Shown piece by piece: positions 27,753-37,792 of a stretch of 64,000 nt of DNA. A program made the translations under genes and the position numbers. Origin of the DNA: JBHENC01 sp046262295 (lineage in GTDB: Bacteria; Acidobacteriota; Blastocatellia; Pyrinomonadales; Pyrinomonadaceae). The stretch's first letter is position 1, and each line of letters opens with the position of its first letter. The stretch spans positions 248,001 to 312,000 of the forward strand of contig JBHENC010000002.1 of assembly GCA_046262295.1 (NCBI GenBank), read 5' to 3'. Under the pieces are notes generated by a model. The model was not told the origin of the DNA and made no database searches. It was given only the letters and a program-made list of their open reading frames with translations.

Positions 27753-30671
27753 ATGATGAAACGTATATCGCTTTCCCTCATCTCAACGCTGTTTACAATC
27801 GCCGCCACCGTGTTCGCCCAAACGCAAGCGAATACCGGACAGATCGAAGGCTTCGTGACAGACCCGGCGGGCGCAAATGTTCCGGGCGTGACGGTCAGGA
27901 TTCGCAACACCGAAACGAATCAGACGCGCGAAGTCGCAACGAACGAAGAAGGTTTTTACCGCGCGTCGCTATTGCAAATCGGTTCTTACGAAATCACCGC
28001 CGACAGTTCGGGCTTTGCCGCCTATACGCAAAGCGGCATCACGCTTTCGACCGGGCAAATCTTGAGCGTCAATCCGAAGCTCGCGCTCGCCGGAACGCAA
28101 ACCCAGGTCAACGTCGTCGCCGACGCCAATCTCATCGAAGCTTCACGCACCAACATCAGCCGTGCCGTTAATCAAGTTGATGTCGCGGAGTTGCCGAACC
28201 TTTCGAGCAGCGAACTCAATTACGCTTTTCTGCAACCGTTCGTGAGCGGCGATCCGCCGCGCGAATACGAAGCGCCGCGCCTTGATTTCGGCGGGCTCTC
28301 GCGCCGTTTGAATTTTCAGGTTGACGGTTTTCAGAACAGCACCGCGCAGCAGAAAGCGTTTCGCGTCATCATCTTTTCGACTGCCTCCTTGCAGGAAACG
28401 CAGATCGCAACTTACGGCGCGACCGCCGAGAGCGGGCGCACGGGCGGCCCCGGCGTTATCAATAACATCATCAAATCCGGCACGAACGAGTTTAGCGGCA
28501 CGCTGCGTTATCAAACCTACCGCAAAGCCTTTAACGCGCTGCCCTTCCGCGCGCTGCCCGGCAACGAACCGAACGGCAATACTTTTGTCGGCGCTATCGG
28601 CGGCCCTCTCAAGAAAGATAAGCTGTTCTTCTTTGCGAGCTATGAAGTGAGCAAACGCGCCTTTCCTCAATCGCTCGGCTTTACGACCGAAGCCGCGCGC
28701 GCGAACGCCGCTCGACTCGGTTTCACGGGAGAAGAAATCAGTGTTCTGCCCAGCAACTTTAATCCGCAATTGTGGCTCGCCAAACTCGACTGGAAACCCA
28801 GTAGCGCGCACAGCATTGCCATTCGCGGCAATACCTTCCGCGAATTCTTCGCCGCGCGCGATCCCGGCGGCATAACGGTTCTCAGTTCATCGAACGGCGC
28901 GATTTTCAATGAAGCCGCCGGTGCTTTGTCATGGATTGCGATTGCTTCGCCGCGCATCGTCAACGAATTTCGCACGCAGCTTGCCGACCGTTACACAACC
29001 CGCCGCCCCGTCGTCGAACCCACCGCCAGCACCTTGCCGCGCACAACCGTGAGCGGCGTTGCGACTTTCGGCTTTCCGAGCGGATTGACCGCGAACCGCG
29101 AGAAGATCATCGAGTTCAGCGACAATGTTTCGTTCCAAGCCAGCAATCACCAATTAAAATTTGGCGCGAACATCGTCCATTCGCCGCTTCAGTTTCAGGA
29201 TCAATTGATTCCGACGTTTACCTTCGGCGGGCTTTCCGCCTTCGCCGGTGGTTCTGGACGCCCGGCGCGCCCCGCTGTTACGGCTCTCGATAATTATCTC
29301 AACGCACGCGCCGGGTTGATTGACCCTGCAACTAATCGTCCTTACACCTATACGACCTTGAGCGCGCAATTCGGTGAACCCAGACTCAACTACAGCCTCA
29401 CCTACTACGGACTCTATGCGCAGGATGAATGGCGCGTGCGCCCGAACTTTACTTTGAATTACGGCTTGCGTTGGGAGACGCTCAATCCGCCGGAGCCTGA
29501 CGCGACAGCGCCTTACGAACTTTCGCGTCAATTCAACAAAGACCGCAACAACTTTGCGCCGCGCATAGGCTTTGCTTATTCGCCCGGCAGAGAAGGCAAG
29601 ACCGTTCTGCGCGGCAGCTACGGCTTGCACTACGACGCTCCGCAAGGCAACTACTACCGCGACGCGCTGGCGCAAAACGGACAACGCATCTTTACCGCGA
29701 CGATCACCGGCTCAACCGCAGGCGCGCCCGTCTATCCGAATGTTCCGACGACGGCTGCCGGATTGACCGCAACCAGATCATCCATCACAGTCTTCGATCC
29801 GAACTTCGTCTGGATGTACGTCAATCAAGTGCAACTGAGCATCGAACGCGCCTTGACGACCGACACGGCTTTGCAAGTGAGTTACGCTTTCACAAAGGGA
29901 ACGAAGATTCCCATCGTGCAGAACATCAATCTCGCGCCGCCCGTCGGCACGCTCGCCGATGGACGCAATCTCTACAGCACCGCGCGCATTGATCCGCGCT
30001 TCAACAACATCAACATGATTACCGCCGCCGGTAATTCCAATTACAACGGGCTTGGCCTCAACTTCAACAAACGCTTCGGCAAAAGCGGCAACAATTTACT
30101 TCGCGCCATGCAATTCAATCTCGCCTATACTTGGTCGCATGGCCTCGACAATTCTCCTGAATCCGGCATCGGCGGCGGCACGGAACTGCCGCAGGATTCT
30201 TTAGATCGCCGCGCCGACTACGGCAATTCCATTTCCGACGTGCGCCATGTTTTTAACGCGAGTGCGGTCTGGCGTCCGCGCTTCACAAACAAGATTCTCA
30301 ACAACAACCAACTCTCGTTCATCTTCTTCGCACGCAGCGGCAACAGTTTCGACGTGCGCACCGGATCGGATTTGAACCGCGATTCAGTCACCAACGACCG
30401 CCCGCTCTTTGTCGGGCGCAACACCTACAAGGGGCCGAGTTCTTATCAACTCGATTCGCGCTACACGCGCACGTTTCGGCTGACCGAGCGTCGCCGCTTA
30501 CTGTTCTTCGCCGAAGCCGCCAACGTGTTTAATACACCTAATCCGGCGGGCGATAACGGCGCCATCAACCGGACTTTCGGCACGGGCATCGAGGCTGTTT
30601 CGACCTTCGGTCAGGTCATCTCATTCCGCGAGATGCGCCGTGTGCAATTAGGCGTGCGCTTCGATTTCTAA
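27753..30671 (+). CDS. TonB-dependent receptor, Oar-like with carboxypeptidase-regulatory domain (second copy)
   Basis: Outer-membrane receptor of 972 residues, shorter than and diverged from the copy at 17.5 kb. It has a signal peptide (cleavage near VFAQ), a carboxypeptidase-regulatory-like domain (GFVTDPAGANVPGVTVRIRN), a plug region (LNFQVDGFQNSTAQQKAF) and a barrel ending RVQLGVRFDF with terminal Phe. GGAGG lies 4 nt before tandem ATG codons. It follows glpD by 129 bp and is closed by an intrinsic terminator. Its ligand may be a glycerol-containing compound, judged only from context. Confidence 0.92.
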   Translation: MMKRISLSLISTLFTIAATVFAQTQANTGQIEGFVTDPAGANVPGVTVRIRNTETNQTREVATNEEGFYRASLLQIGSYEITADSSGFAAYTQSGITLSTGQILSVNPKLALAGTQTQVNVVADANLIEASRTNISRAVNQVDVAELPNLSSSELNYAFLQPFVSGDPPREYEAPRLDFGGLSRRLNFQVDGFQNSTAQQKAFRVIIFSTASLQETQIATYGATAESGRTGGPGVINNIIKSGTNEFSGTLRYQTYRKAFNALPFRALPGNEPNGNTFVGAIGGPLKKDKLFFFASYEVSKRAFPQSLGFTTEAARANAARLGFTGEEISVLPSNFNPQLWLAKLDWKPSSAHSIAIRGNTFREFFAARDPGGITVLSSSNGAIFNEAAGALSWIAIASPRIVNEFRTQLADRYTTRRPVVEPTASTLPRTTVSGVATFGFPSGLTANREKIIEFSDNVSFQASNHQLKFGANIVHSPLQFQDQLIPTFTFGGLSAFAGGSGRPARPAVTALDNYLNARAGLIDPATNRPYTYTTLSAQFGEPRLNYSLTYYGLYAQDEWRVRPNFTLNYGLRWETLNPPEPDATAPYELSRQFNKDRNNFAPRIGFAYSPGREGKTVLRGSYGLHYDAPQGNYYRDALAQNGQRIFTATITGSTAGAPVYPNVPTTAAGLTATRSSITVFDPNFVWMYVNQVQLSIERALTTDTALQVSYAFTKGTKIPIVQNINLAPPVGTLADGRNLYSTARIDPRFNNINMITAAGNSNYNGLGLNFNKRFGKSGNNLLRAMQFNLAYTWSHGLDNSPESGIGGGTELPQDSLDRRADYGNSISDVRHVFNASAVWRPRFTNKILNNNQLSFIFFARSGNSFDVRTGSDLNRDSVTNDRPLFVGRNTYKGPSSYQLDSRYTRTFRLTERRRLLFFAEAANVFNTPNPAGDNGAINRTFGTGIEAVSTFGQVISFREMRRVQLGVRFDF

Positions 30672-30719
30672 CTTCGCAAAGCGAGGCGCGGGCATCTTCG
30701 CCGCCGGGCGGAAATACGC

Positions 30720-30760
30720 AAGAGGCATAGAAAGTGGAATCTCTCTATGCCTCTTTTTTA
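30720..30760 (+). terminator. Intrinsic terminator after the second TonB receptor gene
   Basis: AAGAGGCATAGA pairs perfectly with TCTATGCCTCTT over 12 bp across a 12-nt loop and runs into a T tract. It lies about 50 bp after the receptor stop codon. Confidence 0.85.
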
Positions 30761-30921
30761 TCCTCTGCCCTTTCCGTCATCACGCGCCAAACGCCGGGAC
30801 GTTCAGGACTTCACGCGCGGAAATAAAAATGCCTTTACTACTCCGCTGTTCCCCGCTCGTTTGGTGAGGGTCGAACATCAGACACTTGTTTCGCTTCTAA
30901 TCTTTTGGCATAGTGGCGTAT

Positions 30922-31722
30922 ATGCAAGACTTTGCGACAGCGCGCATTTACCGGGAACTTCCCGTTTATGTACAAATCACCGAAGCCCTTCGCCATGACA
31001 TCATCAAAGGCGAGCTTCCACCGCACTCCAGACTCCCTTCGGAAATAGAGTTGATGAAAAAGTTTGGCGTCGCGCGGGCAACGATTCGCCGCGCGCTCGC
31101 CAAGCTGCAAGATGAAGGCTTGACGTATTCGCGCCGCGCCGTCGGCAGCTTTGTCGCCGAACCGAAAGTAGATCAAGACTTGGATCAGCTTTTCAGCTTC
31201 ACCGAATTCATGGCCTATCGCGGCATGAAACCCGGCTCTCACTTGCTCGACGCGGAAATCCAACAAGTCACGGATGTCAATTCACCGATTCTCAACGCGC
31301 TTCATTTAACGATGGGCGAGAACGTCATCTTCATACGCCGCCTGCGCACAAGCAACGGGCAGCCGATGGTTATCGCCACGACCTATCTGCCGGAGCGCCT
31401 CTTTCCCGATTTTCTCAAACGAGACATCGAACACAAATCCGTGTACGAGATCATGGACGAAAGTTATCAGCTCAAACCCGACGATGCGTCGCAGGATTTC
31501 GAAGCGGTGCTGCTCGATGAAGATGATGCGCAACTACTGACCGTCGCATCGCCCGCGACGGCGCTGCTTATCACGCGCACAGGTTATGCTAAAGGCACAC
31601 CTGTCGAATACGCGCTCGATTATTATCGCGGCGACCGCACCAAGTTTCGCGCGCGGCTCGGCGCAATCAATCAAACGCCGCTCGTCGAAGCTAAGCGGAT
31701 CAGGACGTTGGGCGTGCGCTAA
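30922..31722 (+). CDS. GntR family transcriptional regulator, HutC subfamily
   Basis: Ligand-responsive repressor of about 266 residues. The winged helix-turn-helix at the N-terminus reads LPVYVQITEALRHDIIKGELPPHSRLPSEIELMKKFGVARATIRRALAKL; the remainder is a UTRA effector domain (VIFIRRLRTSNGQPMVIATTYLPERL, YALDYYRGDRTKFRA). An ATG at 30922 or a GTG three codons before may be the start. It converges on the glycerophosphodiesterase gene. The GTCTAGAC palindrome at the glpD promoter is the kind of site this subfamily binds, so it is a candidate regulator of the glp genes. Confidence 0.88.
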   Translation: MQDFATARIYRELPVYVQITEALRHDIIKGELPPHSRLPSEIELMKKFGVARATIRRALAKLQDEGLTYSRRAVGSFVAEPKVDQDLDQLFSFTEFMAYRGMKPGSHLLDAEIQQVTDVNSPILNALHLTMGENVIFIRRLRTSNGQPMVIATTYLPERLFPDFLKRDIEHKSVYEIMDESYQLKPDDASQDFEAVLLDEDDAQLLTVASPATALLITRTGYAKGTPVEYALDYYRGDRTKFRARLGAINQTPLVEAKRIRTLGVR

Positions 31723-31769
31723 GTGAGGTGTTCATTTTCCTACGAGCGAAATCAGACTTCTTCCTCTCT

Positions 31770-32750
31770 TCAAATTTTTATCGGTGCGCGCGGAAACATA
31801 TCAGGGTTGTCTGTGAAGAGCGCGTCAACGCCCAAATTATATAGATAGTGATTCATCTCTTCGCGCACTGTCTTGAAGCTTCCCGTACTGCGTGAGCGAA
31901 AAGTGTAGGGCGTCACGCTTAGATTGTGTGCATGAGCCTGCGCGACCAACTCTTTGGTGAGCAGAGCTTTCGCCGGAGCGACACCGGCGGCGAACTGTTT
32001 CGCTTCGGCAAGTCCGGCTGTCGTCAGCCAGCGCGCGCTTGATTCTTCGCCGACGAGCAAGACCAACGGCAGTTTCGTATTAAGCGTGCCGGATAATTTT
32101 TTCAGACTTTCAGGACTGAAAGATTGAATGATGACGGGCGTGTGCGGTGCGGCGCGTGGATTATCGAGACGATTTTTCTTGAGCACGTCGAGCACCAGTC
32201 GTTCCATGTCAAAGCCGCGCTGCCCATAAACTTCAGGGGCTTTAGTTTCGGGATAGAGTCCGGCTTTGCCGCGCACCAGATCAATCGCTTCCTGAAACGT
32301 AGGGACGCGCGTGCCTTTGAATTTCGCGTCGAACCATGCACCGGCGTCGAGTTGCTTAATCTCCCGTAAAGTAAAATCCGAGACGTTCCAGCGAGGTGTC
32401 GGAGTGCCATTAACAAGCTCTTCACGAAAGCGCGTGGGGAAAATCTCTTTGACATTCGTCGTGCGTTCGAGCGTGAGGTCGTGCAGGCAGACGAGCACGC
32501 CGTCGCGCGTAATCTGTAAATCCTGCTCGACAAAATCCGCGCCCTGCTTCATCGCCAGAGTGTAAGATTCAAATGTGTGTTCCGGCGCGTAAGCGGATGC
32601 GCCGCGATGCGCGACAAGGCTCTTTCGCGCCGTCGGCGAAACATTGAATTTCGCTTTAGGTTGCGCGTGGGCGGGCGACAGGGTTTCAGCCGCGATGATG
32701 CCGATGCCGGAGCCGAAAAGTTTTAAGAAATTTCTGCGGGCAAGTGTCAT
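31770..32750 (-). CDS. glpQ: Exported glycerophosphodiester phosphodiesterase
   Basis: Hydrolyses deacylated phospholipids (for example glycerophosphoinositol or glycerophosphoethanolamine) to glycerol 3-phosphate and the head-group alcohol. The 326 residues begin with an export signal of Tat type (LARRNFLKLFGSG). The GDPD core follows: VAHRGASAYAPEHTFESY, DFVEQDLQITRDGVLVCLHD (metal and catalytic His residues) and YPETKAP. The C-terminal TDNPDMF is typical. It converges on the GntR gene and is followed upstream by a GH92 enzyme on the same strand. Its products would feed glpD and, for inositol lipids, the iol operon. Confidence 0.92.
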   Translation of the reverse strand: MTLARRNFLKLFGSGIGIIAAETLSPAHAQPKAKFNVSPTARKSLVAHRGASAYAPEHTFESYTLAMKQGADFVEQDLQITRDGVLVCLHDLTLERTTNVKEIFPTRFREELVNGTPTPRWNVSDFTLREIKQLDAGAWFDAKFKGTRVPTFQEAIDLVRGKAGLYPETKAPEVYGQRGFDMERLVLDVLKKNRLDNPRAAPHTPVIIQSFSPESLKKLSGTLNTKLPLVLLVGEESSARWLTTAGLAEAKQFAAGVAPAKALLTKELVAQAHAHNLSVTPYTFRSRSTGSFKTVREEMNHYLYNLGVDALFTDNPDMFPRAPIKI

Positions 32751-32846
32751 AAACCGTTGCGCCCTCCTATGTGCGCAATGCGTTACCTGTTTTCAAATAC
32801 ATCGTCACGACGCAAAAGCCTTCCGCGATGGCGGCGATGCGCACGC

Positions 32847-35120
32847 CTAATGCACGGCGTTCTTTCTGACTCCCCAACTCTTGTTTGGTTGTGCGCCCAT
32901 CACAAAGACAAGCGTTGAGCCGCTGACGATGTCCGCGTGATTGATAAACGGTTTAGTTAACGGCTTTCCGTTGAGCGTTGCAGACTGTATGTACTTGTTT
33001 CTCGGCGATTGATTTCTCGCAATGACCGTGAACGTCCCTTTCCTGTACGGCTTATCCAGCATGATCGTGGCCTTTTGAAAGAGAGGGCTGCCGATAGCGT
33101 AAACCGTGCTACCCGGCGTCACCGGATAGAACCCCATCGCGCTGAAGATATACCATGCGGACATCTGCCCGCAGTCGTCGTTGCCGCTTAAGCCGTCGGG
33201 CGAGTTGTGATACTTCGAGGCCATCGTTTCTCTAACCTGCTTCTGAGTTTTCCAAGGCTGATTGCAATAGTCGTAGAGATAGGTGTAATGATGACCCGGT
33301 TCATTGTCATGGCGATAATGGCCGCCCGCGAAATTCTCATCCAGCTTGGCGGCGAATTTCCGCTCGCCGCCCGTTAAGGCGATCATGCCGGGAATGTCCT
33401 GCATCTCGCAGAACAGATATGTCCAGGGGCTGCCTTCCGTGAATCCGGGCTTTCTATCTTCGCGCGATGCCCAGCTCACTTCGTCCCATGTCCCGTCCGC
33501 CTTTTTCGGTCGCATGAAGCCCGACACAGGATCATACAGATTCCGATAGTTCCGGCTTCTTTCCATAAACATTTCAAAGTCGTCTTTCTTACCGACGGCT
33601 TGCGCGAGTTGTGCGACACAGAAATCGTCGTAGGCAAATTCGAGCGTGCGGGAAACAGACTCGTCCGTTTTATCCTGCGGAACGTAGCCCAGAGACTTGT
33701 ACCAAGTTAAGCCGCCTCTCGCTTCAAAGGCCGTCCAAGGCGCGCGATCAAGCCATCTGTTCGTAGCATCTCCATCGGGCGGCGTCATCGCATCTTTGTA
33801 AGCCGCCGCGTAAGCTTTCTTGAGATCGAAGCCTCTGATTCCTTTGACATACGCATCGGCGATGACGCTGTCGGCGTGCGTGCCGATCATGATATTGCTG
33901 TACGTCGGGTTAGGCCATTTAGGTAGCCAGCCGCCCTCATCATACATTTGCAGTAGAGAAGTAATCATGTCCGGGACTTTGTCGGGTTGCGTCAATATCA
34001 GCAGCGGATGCTCGGCTCTGAACGTGTCCCACAGCGAGTAGTCGTTGTAAGAAACGCCATTGTGTACCTTGTCATCGAACGCGCTGTAATAGCGTCCGTA
34101 TTCCGAGAAGATTCGCGGAAACAACAGCGTGTGATACATCGCCGTGTAGAAATTAACGCGATCATCTTTCGTTCCGCCTTGAATATTGATCTTGCCGATT
34201 TGCTGACTCCAGACACGTCGGCCTTCCGCTTTCACGCGGTCGAAGTTCCAATCGGGAATCTCTTTTTCCAAGTTGTATCTGGCCTGCTTGATGCTGATAA
34301 ACGACGTGCCGATCTTGACTCCGACAGCTTCGCCCTGGGTCGTGGGAAACGTCACGTAGCCGCCGATATGGTTGCCGTCTTGTTGCGTGCTGCCGGAGTG
34401 AACCTGATCGTCCTCCCATGTGCCGGAAGAGGTGAAGGGCTTGCTGAACTGAATCACGAAGTAGCCTTTGAAGTTGGGCAGCGGCGGCCCCAGCTCGGCG
34501 GACATACGGTCGGCGTTGTAGCCTGTGATCTCTTGATTCTTCGGATTGATTTCGACGAAGCCTTTGAACTGCTTGGAACGGCTGGCGGTAACGACGATGT
34601 GGGAAGTTTGCGATGCGGGAAACGTGAACTTCAAAAAACCTGCGCGCGTTGTCGCCGTCATCTCCGTCTTGAGCGGTCTGCCCGCGTCATTCATTTGAAC
34701 GGCATAGTAGTAAGGCGTTGATAGTTCACCTTGATGACGGAAGGGCAATTTGCGCGCGGTCTTCAACTCTCCGGTGGAGGGCATCACGCTCACGTAGCCG
34801 TAGTCGCCCATCCAGATCGCGGGCTGATGTGTGCCCAGAAAACCCTGTATCGTCGTATCTTTGTAGTTGTATGAATAGACGCTTATTTTGTTTTCGCGCG
34901 TCATCGCCGTCCAGTGCGTCATGCCGAAGGGTGTGGTGACGCCCGGAATCATTCCGCCGTAGTCGTAGACGCTCGCGCCGGTCGTGCCGATCATCGGATT
35001 GACGTTATCAATCGGCGCTTGACCAAAAGCATTCAACGTCCCGCCCAAATTAAAAGCGAAACAGATCATGATGAGCGTTGCAATGAACGACGCTGCTTTA
35101 GATTTAATAGAAGTTGCCAT
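32847..35120 (-). CDS. Secreted GH92 family alpha-mannosidase (second copy)
   Basis: Second GH92 exo-alpha-mannosidase, 757 residues, with a signal peptide ending near NAFGQA. Motifs: NVNPMIGTTGASVYDYGGMIPGVTTPFG, YSLWDTFRAEHPLLIL, HADSVIADAYVKGIRGFD, and GNDDCGQMSAWYIFSAMGFYPVTPG. It is clearly diverged from the copy at 9.1 kb, so a different linkage or acceptor is likely. The ATG at 35120 gives a clean signal peptide; the upstream ATG at 35144 would add eight residues. It precedes the phosphodiesterase gene on the same strand with a gap of about 96 bp. Confidence 0.9.
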   Translation of the reverse strand: MATSIKSKAASFIATLIMICFAFNLGGTLNAFGQAPIDNVNPMIGTTGASVYDYGGMIPGVTTPFGMTHWTAMTRENKISVYSYNYKDTTIQGFLGTHQPAIWMGDYGYVSVMPSTGELKTARKLPFRHQGELSTPYYYAVQMNDAGRPLKTEMTATTRAGFLKFTFPASQTSHIVVTASRSKQFKGFVEINPKNQEITGYNADRMSAELGPPLPNFKGYFVIQFSKPFTSSGTWEDDQVHSGSTQQDGNHIGGYVTFPTTQGEAVGVKIGTSFISIKQARYNLEKEIPDWNFDRVKAEGRRVWSQQIGKINIQGGTKDDRVNFYTAMYHTLLFPRIFSEYGRYYSAFDDKVHNGVSYNDYSLWDTFRAEHPLLILTQPDKVPDMITSLLQMYDEGGWLPKWPNPTYSNIMIGTHADSVIADAYVKGIRGFDLKKAYAAAYKDAMTPPDGDATNRWLDRAPWTAFEARGGLTWYKSLGYVPQDKTDESVSRTLEFAYDDFCVAQLAQAVGKKDDFEMFMERSRNYRNLYDPVSGFMRPKKADGTWDEVSWASREDRKPGFTEGSPWTYLFCEMQDIPGMIALTGGERKFAAKLDENFAGGHYRHDNEPGHHYTYLYDYCNQPWKTQKQVRETMASKYHNSPDGLSGNDDCGQMSAWYIFSAMGFYPVTPGSTVYAIGSPLFQKATIMLDKPYRKGTFTVIARNQSPRNKYIQSATLNGKPLTKPFINHADIVSGSTLVFVMGAQPNKSWGVRKNAVH

Positions 35121-35280
35121 GATTATATTCACCTGACGCGGCAAGATGGGAGTTGACGAAATTAACTGAACTGACGGGCTAACGAAACTGACGGACGTGC
35201 ATTAAATCGCACTATCTATCTTTTGTCGAGCAACTCGTGTTGCGCTTTTCAGTAGCTCTCGTTGGAACATCAAACTTCGT

Positions 35281-37359
35281 TTATCGCTTTTGCTTGCGGC
35301 GCGCGGGCGCGCCCGAACGTCCGTCGTAATAGACGCGCGGGAACGCGCCGCCGTAAGCGCGCATCATCTTGAAGAAGACTGCGGTGTTGTCCTGCACGCC
35401 TGCGAACTGCATCGCGCCTGTGCCCGTCGCAGTCAACGGAACATCCGCCGCCGTGTGAACGGCATTGGTCGCCGGTTCGATGTCAAGATCGGCGGCGATA
35501 GACGATGACTCGCCGTTCTCGACTTGCCCTGTAATCAGCGTGCCTTTCCTCGATGCAGGATCGGCGTCTTCCTCTCCGTCGCGGCGCGGATTGGCGACAA
35601 CGCGCCCGTTCTTCATGACGGAAGGCGGCAGCGGGCGCGGATTACTGTGCCAATCTTCGTAGCGGTCAGAGCCTGCGCCGAAGCCGACGATTAATTTGCC
35701 CGGCGGGTCGGCTTCATCCGGGTAGCCGTCGCCGTTTGCGTCCGTGTAATCCGTGAAGCCGCGATAGGCGCGTGCGGCGTCGCGGCTGCCGCGTGGAATG
35801 CGTGGGTCTGGATTGCGCGCGCCGATGAGAGAGAAGCCGCCGGTTTCGTGGTCGGCGGTGACGATGATTAACGTGTCGTTGGTCGGGTCGGCGTCGGAGT
35901 TCGTTTGCTCGGCGAAGCGTTTGGCGACGCCGACGGCGCGGTCAAATTCAATCGTCTCCCAGATCGCGCGGTCGGCGTCTTCGGCGTGCGCCTGCTTGTC
36001 AATGGATGCACCTTCGATCATCAGGAAGAAACCGCGCGGGCTGGAAGCCGCGAGCGAATCAATGGCGACGCGCGCCATCTCATCGAGCATCGGAACATTC
36101 GGGACACGTTCTGCGCCATGACCGAGTTTGTCGAAAGCCGTCGGCATCGTGCTGCGTGCGAATAACCCAAGCACGCGAGCAGGCTTTCGCGCATTGACCG
36201 CGCGCAAAGATTCGGCGGAGTCGGCAAACGCATAACCCGATTGACGAAAGCTATTGATGAGATCGCGCGACGTGTTGACGTTTGGATTAGTCGGCGTGCC
36301 GCGACGCCCATCTTTGCTATTTTCCTTCTTCGGTTCAAACCACTGTCGGCCTCCGCCCATCAAAACGGTCAGGCCGGTTTGCGCGCGGCGGTCGAAATAA
36401 TCGTCGGCGATGCGCGTCGAAGCGTTGCGATTGGAAGTGTGAACAGAGAATGCGGCGGGCGTCGCGTCCGTGACGTCGGCGGTCGTGACGAGACCGAGAT
36501 TAAGCCCGCGCGTGCGATGCAGATACTCGCTGATATTTTCGACGCGCGGGTTATCGAAGAAGCGTTCACTTTCGGGGTCTGTGCGCTTCAAGGCATCGTT
36601 GTCGGTGTTGTCCGGGAAGACGCCCTCTTCATTGTTCGCGCCCTTGTTGCCGGTCGCATAGCAGCTTGCGCCCGGCGCGGAATCCGTGACCAGCGCGGAG
36701 AGCGACGATGTGGTGACGAATCCCGTCGCCATCATCTCGTCCATCTCCAGCATCCCTTGGCGGTACTTTCCTTCCGTCAAGCCACGCGAAACGATGCGCG
36801 CGGCGGTGCGCTGTGCCGTGCCCATGCCGTCGCCGATCAGCAAGATTACGTTTCGCACGCCTGCGCCGTTGCCGCTCCACTCAACAATCTCAAACGAAAC
36901 TTCGTGCGCCGTTGTGCCCTCCGCCGTCGCGCGTAGTGTGTGGCGTCCGGCTTTCGGGAATGACCACTCCCGCGAAAGAAAAGATGCACCGCCATTCAAC
37001 GGTGATGCGGGCGTGTGGTCAATGGCTTTGCCCGTTAAATGGCTACGGTTGTTCCATTCGCTGATGTCTCGCCCGTCGAGCGCGACGCGCAACGTGCCGG
37101 TCGCATCGGGCGGCGCTTCGGCGCGAATGTCAAACCGCTGGTCAGCGAGAAACATCGCGCCGTCCGGCGGCATGATACGTGGCAAGGCGGCAGACTCCGC
37201 AGAGCTTTTCGGCATCGCCGGTTGTGTCGTTTGTCCTTGAACCTTTGCCGCAGGAAACGAGTTTGTTAGTAGTGCCATAAAGGAAAGAATCGCTATCAGG
37301 CGGCGAGTGATTCCTTTACGGAATATTTTTCGGCGAGACTCTTCGGTGTTCGGTTTCAT
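35281..37359 (-). CDS. Secreted alkaline phosphatase (PhoA-like)
   Basis: Metal-dependent phosphomonoesterase of about 692 residues, larger than classical PhoA because of an N-terminal beta-sandwich-like domain (IMPPDGAMFLADQRFDIRAEAPP) after the signal peptide. The catalytic core starts at VILLIGDGMG; the nucleophile Ser lies in VTDSAPGASCYATG, and metal ligands appear in EGASIDKQAH and VTADHETGG. Calcium-type loops (DANGDGYPDEAD) occur near the C-terminus. The ATG at 37359 is taken; a GTG at 37395 is possible. It would release phosphate from monoesters made by the neighbouring diesterases. Confidence 0.88.
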   Translation of the reverse strand: MKPNTEESRRKIFRKGITRRLIAILSFMALLTNSFPAAKVQGQTTQPAMPKSSAESAALPRIMPPDGAMFLADQRFDIRAEAPPDATGTLRVALDGRDISEWNNRSHLTGKAIDHTPASPLNGGASFLSREWSFPKAGRHTLRATAEGTTAHEVSFEIVEWSGNGAGVRNVILLIGDGMGTAQRTAARIVSRGLTEGKYRQGMLEMDEMMATGFVTTSSLSALVTDSAPGASCYATGNKGANNEEGVFPDNTDNDALKRTDPESERFFDNPRVENISEYLHRTRGLNLGLVTTADVTDATPAAFSVHTSNRNASTRIADDYFDRRAQTGLTVLMGGGRQWFEPKKENSKDGRRGTPTNPNVNTSRDLINSFRQSGYAFADSAESLRAVNARKPARVLGLFARSTMPTAFDKLGHGAERVPNVPMLDEMARVAIDSLAASSPRGFFLMIEGASIDKQAHAEDADRAIWETIEFDRAVGVAKRFAEQTNSDADPTNDTLIIVTADHETGGFSLIGARNPDPRIPRGSRDAARAYRGFTDYTDANGDGYPDEADPPGKLIVGFGAGSDRYEDWHSNPRPLPPSVMKNGRVVANPRRDGEEDADPASRKGTLITGQVENGESSSIAADLDIEPATNAVHTAADVPLTATGTGAMQFAGVQDNTAVFFKMMRAYGGAFPRVYYDGRSGAPARRKQKR

Positions 37360-37395
37360 GTTTGATATTTTTTTCGGTTGGATTTTAATGCGCAC

Positions 37396-37792
37396 ATCTT
37401 TACCACGCGAACGATAATGGAAAACGGAAGATAATCATAAGCCATACGACGCTTTTGAGCACCTGTGTTCGTCAAGCGATACTCGCTTCTGCCGTTTCCT
37501 CTGTAACTATCTCCGACTACGACGAGATCGTTATCGGCACTTATCGCACATCTCCCCGGCAGGAATTCATCGCAAAGGTATCAGCCGCAACCGGAGCGCA
37601 AACCTTACGGCGAACGATGGTATAGTTACCGGCGGCAAAATGAAAAATATGTCGGATGAGTAGTCTCAAACCGGAACCTATCCTGATCGGTAGTGTTCCC
37701 GATAAATCTTCGGCTACGACAGGTAGAAGTCGGGCTGGGGCTGGACTACAACTCATGGTGTGGCTCGAAACTTTTTGCAACGCTACTCGAAA
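37396..37792. other. Divergent intergenic region between alkaline phosphatase and allantoinase
   Basis: About 400 bases without a credible gene. It must hold the promoters of both divergent genes; I see no promoter of good spacing and no clear Pho box or palindromic operator. Confidence 0.5.
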
